NCBI GenBank assembly: GCA_013042915.1
Contig: JABDPF010000076.1
Coordinates: 1 to 38,970, forward strand
Source of the DNA: Lysobacterales bacterium
GTDB lineage: Bacteria; Pseudomonadota; Gammaproteobacteria; Xanthomonadales; SZUA-36
Length of the DNA: 38,970 bases
Direction: 5' to 3'
Position 1 is the stretch's first letter. Each line of letters begins with the position of its first letter. The position numbers and the translations under genes were made by a program. The notes beneath the pieces are model-generated. The model did not search any database and had not been told where the DNA came from. It worked only from the letters and a program-made list of their open reading frames with translations. Shown here piece after piece: positions 16,741 through 24,698 of this stretch.

Positions 16741-17346
16741 TCAGTCTGTCTCGCGGCTCATCGCAGCCTGGTAGGCCGGGCGCGCCTGGCAACGTTCCAG
16801 GTAGGGCTCCAGGGCAGAGCCTTCAGCGAGCAGGCCAAACTGCTTCATGAAGAATACCGAGGACCCCAGCAGCACGTCCGCTGCCGTGAAGCGATCGCCC
16901 ATGATCCACGGACCCTCGGCCACGCCCGCTGACAGCGTTTCGATCATCTTTTCGTAATTTCCCCAGCCGCAACTGCCGGGGTTGACCTCGAAACCAACGA
17001 ACTTCTCCATCATGGCCGGCTCGATGGCTCCGGGCGTGAAGAACATCCAGAACAAAAAACGCCCGCGCGCCGGATCGTCCGCGGCGGGCGCCAACCGCCC
17101 AGAGGCGTAGCGGTCCGCAAGGTACAGGCAGATCGGCGCCGAATCGGCCATCTTCACGACCCCGCCCGCGGCGTCATCGAGCAACGCCGGCACCTTGCCC
17201 ATGGGGCTGGCCTCGCGAAAGTCATCGTCCAGGCTGTCCGGGTTACGCACGTCAGCGAGGCGGACCTCGAACGCCTCGCCCAGTTCCTCGAGCATCCACA
17301 GCACACGCGAAGCCCGTGTCTGGGGGCACCAGAATAGGGTAATCAT
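16741..17346 (-). CDS. Glutathione S-transferase family protein
   Basis: This 201-residue protein has an N-terminal thioredoxin-like domain: LFWCPQTRASRVLWMLEELG, the cis-proline GKVPALL, and the glutathione-binding ADSAPICLYLADRY. A helical C-terminal domain follows, with GPWIMGDRFTAADVLLG and RPAYQAAMS. It should conjugate or reduce substrates with glutathione in the cytoplasm. The candidate catalytic residue is in the CPQTRAS segment. The ATG at 17346 overlaps the stop of the ketoacyl synthase gene (ATGA, 17343-17346), so the two are translationally coupled. Longer in-frame starts reach into the synthase gene and have no family match. Confidence 0.92.
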   Translation of the reverse strand: MITLFWCPQTRASRVLWMLEELGEAFEVRLADVRNPDSLDDDFREASPMGKVPALLDDAAGGVVKMADSAPICLYLADRYASGRLAPAADDPARGRFLFWMFFTPGAIEPAMMEKFVGFEVNPGSCGWGNYEKMIETLSAGVAEGPWIMGDRFTAADVLLGSSVFFMKQFGLLAEGSALEPYLERCQARPAYQAAMSRETD

Positions 17347-18416
17347 GGCAGCGTGTGTTCGATCGCGTCGCCCAGTATTTCCAGGGCGGTCTGGTCGCAC
17401 GGCGGCAGTTCGGCATCGCTCTCTGACAAGGGCGTAACGCGCTGCCCCCAGCGCAGCAAACCCGCGCCACGCGTCAGCCCGGCGCCGAAGGCGGCCAGCA
17501 TAATGCGGTCTCCCGGGGCGATCCGGCCCTGCTCCAACATCTCGCACATGGCCACCGGGATGGTTGCCGCCGACGTGTTGCCATACTGCTGGATGTTGAC
17601 CGCCACCCGCTCCATCGGAACCTTCAAAAAGTGCGCCAGGGACTCGATGATGCGCAGGTTGGCCTGGTGGGGAATCACCAGGTCGATGTCGTCACGCTTG
17701 AGACCCGTTTCCCGCAACACTTTCTTGACCTCGCTGGCCATGCCTTTCACCGCGCGCTTGAAAATCTCCCGCCCGTCGAAATTGATGTCGAAGATGTTGT
17801 AGTTGTCCCTGAACCGATCGCCACCGGTACCGGAGTTCGGCACCTCGAGGATATGGGCATATCGTCCGTCGCAACCCAAGTGAGCGGACAGCAGGCCGCA
17901 TTCCTCGTCGCTGGGCTCGAGCACCACTGCGCCGGCGCCGTCCCCGAACAGCACGCCGGAACCGCGGTCGGAGAAATTGATCAACCAGGTCAGGCGCTCG
18001 GAACCGATGACGAGGACCTTAAGGTAGCCGGCTGCACGGATCATGGCGGTGGCCGTTTCCAGGCCGTAGATGAATCCGCTGCATCCCGCGTTCAGGTCGA
18101 ACACGGCGGCGTTGAGGGCGCCGGTCTTGGCCTGCACGTAAGCAGCCGTCGAGGGCACCATGTTGTCCCCCGAAGTCGAAGCGACGATCAGCAGGTCGAT
18201 CTCGTCGGGGCTCGCGTTCGCCGCAGCCATCGCCCGGTGAGCGGCGACAGCGGCGAGGTCGCTGTTGGGAACATGCGAGACACGGCGCTCCGAGATGCCG
18301 CTGCGGCTGCGGATCCACTCGTCGGATGTGTCAATAACAGAGGCGAAGTCGTCGTTGGTCAGGACGGCGGGCGGCAGGCATTTGCCCCAGCCCGTGATGT
18401 CAGCGTATTTGGCCAT
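17343..18416 (-). CDS. 3-oxoacyl-ACP synthase III-like (KAS III) protein
   Basis: This 357-residue thiolase-fold enzyme has the KAS III triad: C112 (LNAGCSGFIYG), H250 (IPHQANLRI) and N280 (QYGNTSAAT). C112 falls at the same number as in E. coli FabH. It condenses an acyl-CoA starter with a malonyl-type extender, or performs a related ligation. It is about 40 residues longer than FabH, with a C-terminal extension after RWGQ. No plsX, fabD or fabG lies nearby, so it is probably not the housekeeping FabH. It overlaps the GST start by 4 nt and follows the cDPG-synthetase-like gene after 105 nt. The chosen ATG (18416) starts directly at the family N-terminus. Confidence 0.88.
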   Translation of the reverse strand: MAKYADITGWGKCLPPAVLTNDDFASVIDTSDEWIRSRSGISERRVSHVPNSDLAAVAAHRAMAAANASPDEIDLLIVASTSGDNMVPSTAAYVQAKTGALNAAVFDLNAGCSGFIYGLETATAMIRAAGYLKVLVIGSERLTWLINFSDRGSGVLFGDGAGAVVLEPSDEECGLLSAHLGCDGRYAHILEVPNSGTGGDRFRDNYNIFDINFDGREIFKRAVKGMASEVKKVLRETGLKRDDIDLVIPHQANLRIIESLAHFLKVPMERVAVNIQQYGNTSAATIPVAMCEMLEQGRIAPGDRIMLAAFGAGLTRGAGLLRWGQRVTPLSESDAELPPCDQTALEILGDAIEHTLP

Positions 18417-18473
18417 CGGTGCAACCTGGAATCGGGTTGCGGGCAGCGTATCAGCCGGGCCTTGAAAGCACAA

Positions 18474-18505
18474 TCCCGCCCTGGCCGCGCACGGTCGGGG
18501 CGGGA
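18474..18505 (-). terminator. Hairpin between the cDPG-synthetase-like and KAS III genes
   Basis: TCCCGCCC and GGGCGGGA form an 8-bp outer stem that continues with imperfect pairing toward a GCGCAC loop. On the minus strand it begins 17 nt after the stop of the gene at 18522 and is followed by a modest T-rich TTGTGCTTTC. It probably terminates or attenuates transcription before the KAS III gene, making the two transcripts at least partly separate. Confidence 0.5.
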
Positions 18506-18521
18506 CCGGTGATGGTTCGGA

Positions 18522-19847
18522 TCAGAGCAGTTCCTGGACTTTTTCTTCCAGCGGCTGTCCGTCGAGCTGTTTGAACCGGTAGGTGACCCGGGCCATCGGC
18601 ACGTCGAGCTCCAGCATGCGATCGAGCCGGGCCGGACTGGCGTCCACCACGGCGGCAATACCCTCCCCTGCTGCACAGGCATTGATCGTTTCCGCCAGCG
18701 CCGCGCGCTGCTCATCGGAGTAGCCCATGGCCGGCAGGATGTGTGTCATGTGCGGATAGGCATCGTACGTGTCCGCGATGGTTCCGACGGCGTACCTGCG
18801 GGGCTCCACCGCCGTCGCGCCCAGTCGCTCCGCCGCCACGCAGCCAGCGCCGAAAGCCATTCCGCCATGCGTGACGGTCGGGCCGTCTTCGATAACGAGC
18901 ACCTTCTTGCCCTCGATGAGCTCCGGCCTGTCGATGGCCACTTCGAGATCCGCGGTGACGATGGTCGCAGCGGGGTTCATGAGTTTCGCCCGCTCGCGAA
19001 TGCCGTCCACGGCGCCCGGCTTCGCGGAGTTGACCTTGCCGATTACCAGCACGTCCGCCCGTCGGAAGTTCACTTCGCCCGGGAAGTAGTCAATCTCGTG
19101 CCCCGCACGCAGCGAATCCACGACGACGATATCGAGGTCCGGCTTGATGAAGGAGAAGTCGTTATTGCCGCCGTCCCACATGACAATGTCCGCCTCGCGT
19201 GAAGACTCGTCGAGGATGCCCTGGTAATCGACGCCGGCGTAAATCGGTATACCCATGTCCACGTAGGGCGCATACTCCTCGCGCTCCTCGATGGTACATT
19301 CGTGGTCGTCGAGATCCTGGGGCGTGGCAAAACGCTGCACTGCCTGGAGTTCCAGGTTGCCGTACGGCATCGGGTGGCGTATGACGGCCACTTTCTTGCC
19401 CTGGTCGGTGAGATAGCGCGCCAGGTGCTGGGTCAGCGGGCTCTTGCCGGCGCCGGTGCGTGTGGCGGTGATACTGACGACCGGCTTGTCCGATACGAGC
19501 TGGGTGTGGTCCGGTCCGGCGAGGATGAAACTCGCGCCGGCCGCCTGGACCAGGCTGGATTTGTGCATCAAGTCTGCGTGCGCGATGTCGCTGTAGGCGA
19601 AAAAGACGAAATCGATGTCGAGTTCGCTGATCAGGCGCGGCAGTTCCGATTCGTCGTAAATAGGTATGTCCTCATCGTAACCCGGTCCCGCCATCGACTT
19701 GGGAAACGGACGTCCCGTGATGAACGGAATTTGCGTGGCCGTGAAGGCCTTCACGTGGAAATGTTCGTTGCCGCGCAAGAAGGTGAGGAAGAGATGGAAA
19801 TCACGCCCTGCGGCGCCCATGACAATGCAGTTGTACCGGTTTTTCAT
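18522..19847 (-). CDS. Cyclic 2,3-diphosphoglycerate synthetase-like P-loop protein (COG2403 type)
   Basis: This 441-residue protein has an N-terminal Rossmann-like region (CIVMGAAGRDFHLF; residues 7-20). A P-loop TRTGAGKS follows at 129-136, with IRHPMPYGNL, a Walker-B-like IVMWDGGNNDFSF, DSLRAGHEIDYFPGEVN and VIGKVNSA. This is the architecture of archaeal cyclic 2,3-diphosphoglycerate synthetase, which cyclises 2,3-bisphosphoglycerate with ATP. Bacterial homologues have no firm function, so the product is annotated by similarity only. The start is ATG 19847 with a weak ribosome site. A probable terminator follows, then KAS III and GST on the same strand. No gene for making 2,3-bisphosphoglycerate is visible. 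Confidence 0.78.
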   Translation of the reverse strand: MKNRYNCIVMGAAGRDFHLFLTFLRGNEHFHVKAFTATQIPFITGRPFPKSMAGPGYDEDIPIYDESELPRLISELDIDFVFFAYSDIAHADLMHKSSLVQAAGASFILAGPDHTQLVSDKPVVSITATRTGAGKSPLTQHLARYLTDQGKKVAVIRHPMPYGNLELQAVQRFATPQDLDDHECTIEEREEYAPYVDMGIPIYAGVDYQGILDESSREADIVMWDGGNNDFSFIKPDLDIVVVDSLRAGHEIDYFPGEVNFRRADVLVIGKVNSAKPGAVDGIRERAKLMNPAATIVTADLEVAIDRPELIEGKKVLVIEDGPTVTHGGMAFGAGCVAAERLGATAVEPRRYAVGTIADTYDAYPHMTHILPAMGYSDEQRAALAETINACAAGEGIAAVVDASPARLDRMLELDVPMARVTYRFKQLDGQPLEEKVQELL

Positions 19848-19978
19848 ATCGGGTTACCCAGGTTGGTGGGGACGCTGGAATAGTAGCCCGGAGCGACCGA
19901 TTTCGACTTGATCTACTGCACGTTAAGCGCAGGCTGTCGCGCTATGACTCGATATTCAGCGAACCTGGATTCCCGGCA

Positions 19979-20389
19979 TCAATTGCGGGTCAGCAAGGCT
20001 TTCCAGCCGAACGGTGTTTTGACGTAAACGGTGATGAACCAGTTTTGCAATTTCGAGCCGTCGTCGAAGGTCAGGGTCGTCAGACCGAAGGCCATGGCGT
20101 GGTCGTCGCCCAGCGGGGTGATCCGAATATTGGCCTGCTCGAGGGTCCCGCGATCTCCCCCGTTGTTGCCGATCATGCTCACGTTTTCTAAAAACTGTTC
20201 GCGGCTGACCGCCCCCTCATCGTTGATCATGACGAAGTCGGAATGGTAGTAGCTGGAGAGGGCCGCGGTGTCGTTCTCGTTCCAGACCTCTACAAAGTAG
20301 TCCAGCACGGCTCTTAACTCGCTTCGGGTGTCGGCGGCTACGGGGGCTGACATCAGTAACATTGCGACAAGCACAAATATCCGGTTCAT
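19979..20389 (-). CDS. Exported NTF2-fold (SnoaL/DUF4440-like) protein
   Basis: This 136-residue protein has a signal peptide (MNRIFVLVAMLLMSAPVAA, residues 1-19). A small cone-shaped NTF2-like domain follows: LDYFVEVWNENDTAALSSYYHSDFVMI, SREQFLENV, and the closing strands QNWFITVYVKTPFGWKALLT. Such domains bind small ligands or catalyse isomerase-type reactions; the ligand here is unknown. The ATG at 20389 was chosen because it begins the signal peptide; AAGGAAA lies about 13 nt before it. It follows the DUF2237 gene after 19 nt, so it is probably the last gene of a sodB-DUF2237 transcript. Confidence 0.75.
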   Translation of the reverse strand: MNRIFVLVAMLLMSAPVAADTRSELRAVLDYFVEVWNENDTAALSSYYHSDFVMINDEGAVSREQFLENVSMIGNNGGDRGTLEQANIRITPLGDDHAMAFGLTTLTFDDGSKLQNWFITVYVKTPFGWKALLTRN

Positions 20390-20408
20390 GACGGTGATAT
20401 TTCCTTTT

Positions 20409-20780
20409 TCAGACCAGATCGATCGCGTGGCGCTTGAGATCAGCAAGCTTGACGACCTTGAGCGCAGCGGCGTGGGTCGCCTGGAGCACCACCTTGGGCG
20501 CCACCCCCGCTTCCATCGCCTCCTGCCAGCGCATGGCGCACAGGCACCACTGGTTGCCCGGCTTGAGACCTGGAAAACGGTATTCCGGCATGGGGGTGAT
20601 CAGGTCGTTGCCCTTGGATCTCGAGAATTCCAGGAACTCGGCCGTCACGCGCACACATACCACGTGACGGCCGAGATCCTGCGGCGACGTGTTGCAGCAA
20701 CCGTCCCGGAAGAACCCGGTGAGGGGTTCTTCCGAACAGGGCGTCAGGGGCTCGCCGAGTACGTTGAACTTGGCGTCCAT
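20409..20780 (-). CDS. DUF2237 family protein
   Basis: This 123-residue protein matches the DUF2237 family throughout: NVLGEPLTPCSEEPLTGFFRDGCCN, LGRHVVCVRVT, SKGNDLITPMPEYRFPGLKPG, and NQWCLCAMRW. Six cysteines (a CC pair, CLC and singles) are conserved in the family and suggest metal binding or redox chemistry. No function is established. Its ATG overlaps the sodB stop by one base (TGATG), so it is translationally coupled to superoxide dismutase, which hints at a role in oxidative stress or iron handling. Confidence 0.85.
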   Translation of the reverse strand: MDAKFNVLGEPLTPCSEEPLTGFFRDGCCNTSPQDLGRHVVCVRVTAEFLEFSRSKGNDLITPMPEYRFPGLKPGNQWCLCAMRWQEAMEAGVAPKVVLQATHAAALKVVKLADLKRHAIDLV

Positions 20781-21358
20781 CAGCCGTAGTTTGCGGCTAC
20801 GAAGTCCCAGTTGATGAGTTTCCAGACCTCGGCGAGATACTTGGGCCGGGCATTGCGGTAATCGACGTAGTAGGCATGTTCCCAGACATCGATGGTCAGC
20901 AGCGGTGTCTTGCCCTCGGTCATCGGGTTGCCGGCGTTGGTGGTGTTGACGAGCTCGACGCTACCGTCGGCGGTTTTCACCAGCCAGGTCCAGCCCGAGC
21001 CGAAATTACCGACGGCCGATTTGGTGAATTCATCCTTGAACGTGTCGAATGATCCGAAGGCCGAGTTGATGGCGTCCGCCAGCGCGCCCGACGGCTCGCC
21101 GCCGCCGTGGGGGCTGAGGCAGTTCCAGTAAAAGGTATGGTTCCAGACCTGGGCGGCGTTGTTGAAAATTCCGCCACTGGCTTTCATCACGATGTCGTCC
21201 AGCGAGGCGTTTTCAAATTCGGTGCCCGGGACCATGTTGTTAAGATTAGTCACGTAGGCCTGGTGGTGCTTGCCGTAGTGATAGTCGAGGGTTTCCTCGG
21301 ATATGACGGGCTCCAGGGCATTCTTGGCATAGGGCAGTGGTGGCAATTCATGGGCCAT
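20780..21358 (-). CDS. sodB: Superoxide dismutase, Fe type
   Basis: This 192-residue enzyme converts superoxide to peroxide and oxygen in the cytoplasm. Metal ligands are H27 (LDYHYGKHHQ), H74 (VWNHTFYW), D157 and H161 (IDVWEHAYYVDY). Q70 in NNAAQVWNH and the GSGWTWLV segment mark the iron-type enzyme. The ATG at 21358 has a strong AAGGAGAG. An in-frame start upstream at 21397 has no such site. The stop overlaps the DUF2237 start. No Fur-like or RyhB-like site was recognised in the 69 nt upstream. Confidence 0.97.
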   Translation of the reverse strand: MAHELPPLPYAKNALEPVISEETLDYHYGKHHQAYVTNLNNMVPGTEFENASLDDIVMKASGGIFNNAAQVWNHTFYWNCLSPHGGGEPSGALADAINSAFGSFDTFKDEFTKSAVGNFGSGWTWLVKTADGSVELVNTTNAGNPMTEGKTPLLTIDVWEHAYYVDYRNARPKYLAEVWKLINWDFVAANYG

Positions 21359-21427
21359 GTGGTTCTCTCCTTGCGTTTCGTGTGCAGTGATCCTCAATAC
21401 AAAGAAATAGGGCCGTTACCGGGTGAA

Positions 21428-22738
21428 TCAAGTCGCGAGTTCGCCTTGCAGGGAACGCGCCGCCCTCAAAAAGTAAATCACGCAGGCCGTCTTCGCGACC
21501 ACGGCCGTGCCCAGCATGGCATAACGCAAGCCATCGGCGTCACCCATCTCGGGTCGGAACAGGTCGGAGAGCGTCCCGATCAGCAGGGGCCCCAGCCCCA
21601 GGCCAATCAGGTTCACCAGGAAAAACAACACGGCCGAGGCCACGGCACGCTGCCTCAACCCGACCAGGGAGTGGGTGACGGCGAGGGTGGCCCCCAGCCA
21701 GGTCGCCCCCAGCATCTCGTACGGCAAGTAGGCCAGGAACATCCGGCCCGGTTCGGCGGACAGGAAAACGGCGAAAGCCAGCGGTACGGTAAGCGCAATC
21801 GCCAACGCCGGGAACAGGGCGTACCAGCCCTGTGATCGCTCGGACAGGCGGTCGGTCAGCAGACCGGAGCCAAGGATCGCGATCGCACCGCCGAGACCCG
21901 TGATGAGTGCAAGTCGCCAACCGATGTCCCCGATCGCCATCCCGTGGGCGCGAATGATGAAAGACGGCATGAAATTCCCGACGCCGTAACCGGCCAGAGA
22001 CTGAAGGCTTCCGGCCAGCGCCAGATAGCGAAACGACTTTCGCGACCACAGTTGCCTCAATGTCTCCAGGAAACCGGGGGGCGCGGCAACGCGCTTTTTC
22101 GCGGCGGCGACATAGCCGTGTTCAGCCAGGCCCCTGGGCGGCTCGCGCACGGTCAGGGCCAGCACCAGGGCGATCAGAACGCCGGGCAAGCCGACGATAA
22201 CGAAGGTGCTGCGCCAACCGAAGGTCTCGGCCGCCCAGCCGCCGGTACTGTAAGCCAGCAGGTAGCCGAAATAGACACCCATCGAAAACACGCTGAGCGC
22301 CAATGCGCGGCGCCGCCGGGGAAAAATATCCGAGATCATCGAATGGGAGGGTGGACTTCCGCCGGCCTCCCCTACCCCGACGCCTACCCGCAACAGCGCC
22401 AGCTGTGCAAAGTTCTGTGCTGCGCCCATCAAGGCCGTGAGCAGACTCCAACTCGCCAGCGAAAGTGCTACCACGCGCTTTCGACCGAAACGCTCGGAGG
22501 CATGCGCAATCGGTACGCCGAGGACGGAATAGAACACGGCAAAGGCGAGGCCGGACAACAGGCCCAACTGCCAGTCCATCAGGCCCAGCTCGTCCCGAAT
22601 CTGTTCCTGGACGATCACCAGGACCTGCCGGTCGATAAAATTGAACGTGTAGACCAGCGTCAGCAAACCCAGCACGTACCAGCGGTAGGCGGGCTTCAGG
22701 TAAGGTGTGGCTTGCGATCGTTGGGCTCGCTGGTTCAT
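21428..22738 (-). CDS. MFS transporter, spinster-like
   Basis: This 436-residue membrane protein has about twelve hydrophobic segments. The first-helix motif FNFIDRQVLVIVQEQIRDEL and the loop IAHASERFGRKRVVALS are typical of bacterial spinster-like major facilitator proteins. These are often linked to export or uptake of lipids, sugars or aromatic acids. The substrate cannot be inferred here. The ATG at 22738 was chosen because it begins just before the conserved N-terminus; the ribosome site is weak. It lies 69 nt upstream of sodB on the same strand and is divergent from an unknown gene with 67 nt between starts. Confidence 0.9.
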   Translation of the reverse strand: MNQRAQRSQATPYLKPAYRWYVLGLLTLVYTFNFIDRQVLVIVQEQIRDELGLMDWQLGLLSGLAFAVFYSVLGVPIAHASERFGRKRVVALSLASWSLLTALMGAAQNFAQLALLRVGVGVGEAGGSPPSHSMISDIFPRRRRALALSVFSMGVYFGYLLAYSTGGWAAETFGWRSTFVIVGLPGVLIALVLALTVREPPRGLAEHGYVAAAKKRVAAPPGFLETLRQLWSRKSFRYLALAGSLQSLAGYGVGNFMPSFIIRAHGMAIGDIGWRLALITGLGGAIAILGSGLLTDRLSERSQGWYALFPALAIALTVPLAFAVFLSAEPGRMFLAYLPYEMLGATWLGATLAVTHSLVGLRQRAVASAVLFFLVNLIGLGLGPLLIGTLSDLFRPEMGDADGLRYAMLGTAVVAKTACVIYFLRAARSLQGELAT

Positions 22739-22805
22739 CCGGCACGTGCAGGCTCTAAAAGACGGTGCAGCATAACAAACTCGTAATTGTTTAGAATAGG
22801 AGCCA

Positions 22806-23243
22806 ATGCTGGAACGGGACGTCAAGCGCTACGCAGCCTATTTCAAAGGCTGGTGTCAGACCTTCGGAGAACACGAAAGCCTGGCCGACCATGACAATGA
22901 AATCTACTGGCTGTTGAGCGACAAGCAGGCGGGGTTCGTGTTGCCGCCGGATCACCTGCGCCAACTGTATCGGGCCGTGCTGCTCCACAGGGACGCGCCG
23001 CCGCTGACGTTCCGTCACTATATGCTGGAAGTCGGTGACTTCAGCTTCAGCCTGACGCCAGAACACGAAGAGCGGATCCGCAAGACGATTCACGAGATCC
23101 TGTCAACCGAAAACAGCCTCCATGTTTACGTAACCTCGCACTTCATGTACGGCACCAACGCCCGCATCATTACCCTGTCGGCCAAAAAACCGATTTCGAT
23201 CATCTACAAGGAAATCGGCCACATCCCGATCAGGCTGGATTAG
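22806..23243 (+). CDS. Hypothetical protein, 145 residues, unrecognised
   Basis: I do not recognise a family. The protein is soluble, with no signal or membrane segment, and rich in aromatic residues and histidines: ERDVKRYAAYFKGW, DHDNEIYWLLS, FRHYMLEVGDFSFSL, SHFMYGTNARIITL. It has mixed helix/strand character and looks like a well-conserved small globular protein, not a spurious frame. The start has AGGAG only 3-4 nt before ATG. A TAGAAT at 22792-22797 lies so close that a promoter there would give an almost leaderless mRNA. It is divergent from the MFS gene and converges on pepT with a 9-nt gap. Confidence 0.7.
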   Translation: MLERDVKRYAAYFKGWCQTFGEHESLADHDNEIYWLLSDKQAGFVLPPDHLRQLYRAVLLHRDAPPLTFRHYMLEVGDFSFSLTPEHEERIRKTIHEILSTENSLHVYVTSHFMYGTNARIITLSAKKPISIIYKEIGHIPIRLD

Positions 23244-23252
23244 GTCTCGTTT

Positions 23253-24506
23253 TTAGCTTTTTTCCTCCCACACGCGGCACAGTTCGATGATCACCTCCAC
23301 CGCCTTGTGCATGTCGCGGGTGGAAATCCACTCGAAGCGCGAATGGAAATTGTGCTCCCCGGCAAAGATGTTGGGCGTCGGCAGGCCCATGAAAGAGAGC
23401 TTCGAGCCGTCCGTCCCGCCTCGAATCGGTTCCACGCTCGGCTCCAGGCCGGCACGGCGAATGGCTTCGAGTGCGTGGTCGCGCACGTCGGGGTAATGAT
23501 CCAGCACCTCTTTCATGTTGCGGTACGATTCCTCGACGATGGTGTCGACACTGCTGCCCGGGCAACGAAGGACCGCCGCGCGCGCCAGGTTTTCCAACAA
23601 GGCTTCTTTTTCCTTCAACCCGGTTTCACTGAAATCACGGACGATGAACTTGACCGCGGTCCGTTCGACGCCGGCATCCAGCGTGTAGGGATGGACGAAG
23701 CCCTCGTAGCCTTCGGTCGTTTCCGGTGACAACGTATCGCCCGGCAGGCTCGTGATGAAATCGGCAGCTACCTTGATCGAGTTGACCATCCGCCCTTTGG
23801 CAAAACCCGGGTGCGTGTTGAAACCGTGAAACGTGATAACCATGGAATCCGCCGAAAAGGTCTCCACCTGCAACTCACCCAGCGTTTCGCCGTCCATCGT
23901 GTAGGCACAGGAGGCGCCAAAGCGGTCGACGTCGAAGTACCGGCTTCCCGCACCCACCTCCTCGTCCGGTGTGAATCCGATGCGGACTGTTCCGTGCGGA
24001 ATCTCCGGGTGGGCGAGCAGGTATTCCGCCGCCGCCATGATTTCGGCGACGCCGGCCTTGTTGTCGGCACCCAGCAGGGTGGTGCCCGACGCCGTGATGA
24101 TGTCGTTGCCGACCTGTTCGGCCAGCGCCGGATTGTCAGCCGCCGAGATCACGGCGGCGGGGTCGTCGGGCAAGACGATATCCCCGCCATCGTAGTTCTC
24201 GTGCATGATCGGCTTCACGTCGCTTCCGCTCGCCTCGGGAGACGTATCCACGTGGGCCAGGAAGCCGATAACCGGTACGTCGATTTTTTTGCTGGTAGCC
24301 GGTACGGTCGCGAATACGTAGCCGTACTCGTCCATCTCCACGTCCTCAAGGCCGAGCTCCAGACACTCGTCCCGGAGGCGTTCCAACAAGACCCGCTGGC
24401 CCGGCGTACTCGGGTAGCTGTCCGAGTCCTCGCTCGACTGCGTGTCATAAGCGACGTATTCAAGAAAGCGTTCGACAGCCGTGTTCGGGTAGCGCACATC
24501 ACCCAT
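23253..24506 (-). CDS. pepT: Peptidase T (tripeptidase)
   Basis: This 417-residue M20B dizinc aminopeptidase removes the N-terminal residue of tripeptides in the cytoplasm. Metal and catalytic residues are H85/D87 (AHVDTSPE), D148 (LGADNKAG), E182/E183 (TPDEEVG), D205 (YTMDGE) and the C-terminal HNFHSRFEW histidine. RGGTDGSKLSFMGLPTPN is also diagnostic. The ATG at 24506 has GAGGGG 7 nt upstream; an in-frame start at 24536 lacks a site. It lies downstream of icmF on the same strand, separated by 192 nt that include a hairpin. Confidence 0.96.
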   Translation of the reverse strand: MGDVRYPNTAVERFLEYVAYDTQSSEDSDSYPSTPGQRVLLERLRDECLELGLEDVEMDEYGYVFATVPATSKKIDVPVIGFLAHVDTSPEASGSDVKPIMHENYDGGDIVLPDDPAAVISAADNPALAEQVGNDIITASGTTLLGADNKAGVAEIMAAAEYLLAHPEIPHGTVRIGFTPDEEVGAGSRYFDVDRFGASCAYTMDGETLGELQVETFSADSMVITFHGFNTHPGFAKGRMVNSIKVAADFITSLPGDTLSPETTEGYEGFVHPYTLDAGVERTAVKFIVRDFSETGLKEKEALLENLARAAVLRCPGSSVDTIVEESYRNMKEVLDHYPDVRDHALEAIRRAGLEPSVEPIRGGTDGSKLSFMGLPTPNIFAGEHNFHSRFEWISTRDMHKAVEVIIELCRVWEEKS

Positions 24507-24547
24507 GGTTCGTCCCCTCGTGGATGTATTCGGCAAACTATCTCATG

Positions 24548-24564
24548 AACGCGGAACCCGCGTT
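24548..24564 (-). other. Inverted repeat between icmF and pepT
   Basis: AACGCGG-AAC-CCGCGTT is a perfect 7-bp inverted repeat in the 192-nt gap after icmF. There is no clean T-run on either side. It could be a weak terminator of icmF or an operator for pepT. The rest of the gap shows nothing I can assign. Confidence 0.35.
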
Positions 24565-24698
24565 AAGCGGATTTCGCGCGCTGCTTGACGCAGCACCAAC
24601 GATGCAGGCCAACGGGCCCACCGCGTGATCGTCGTCGATGACGAAGTCGCCCCGCTAATCGAGGCTGAGAAATACCAGGTTTTTCACCGCGGCCGAGG

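Noticed and set aside
17343-18416. Naming the KAS III gene fabH
   Set aside because: The triad fits, but the extra C-terminal length and lack of plsX/fabD/fabG neighbours make the housekeeping role unsafe.
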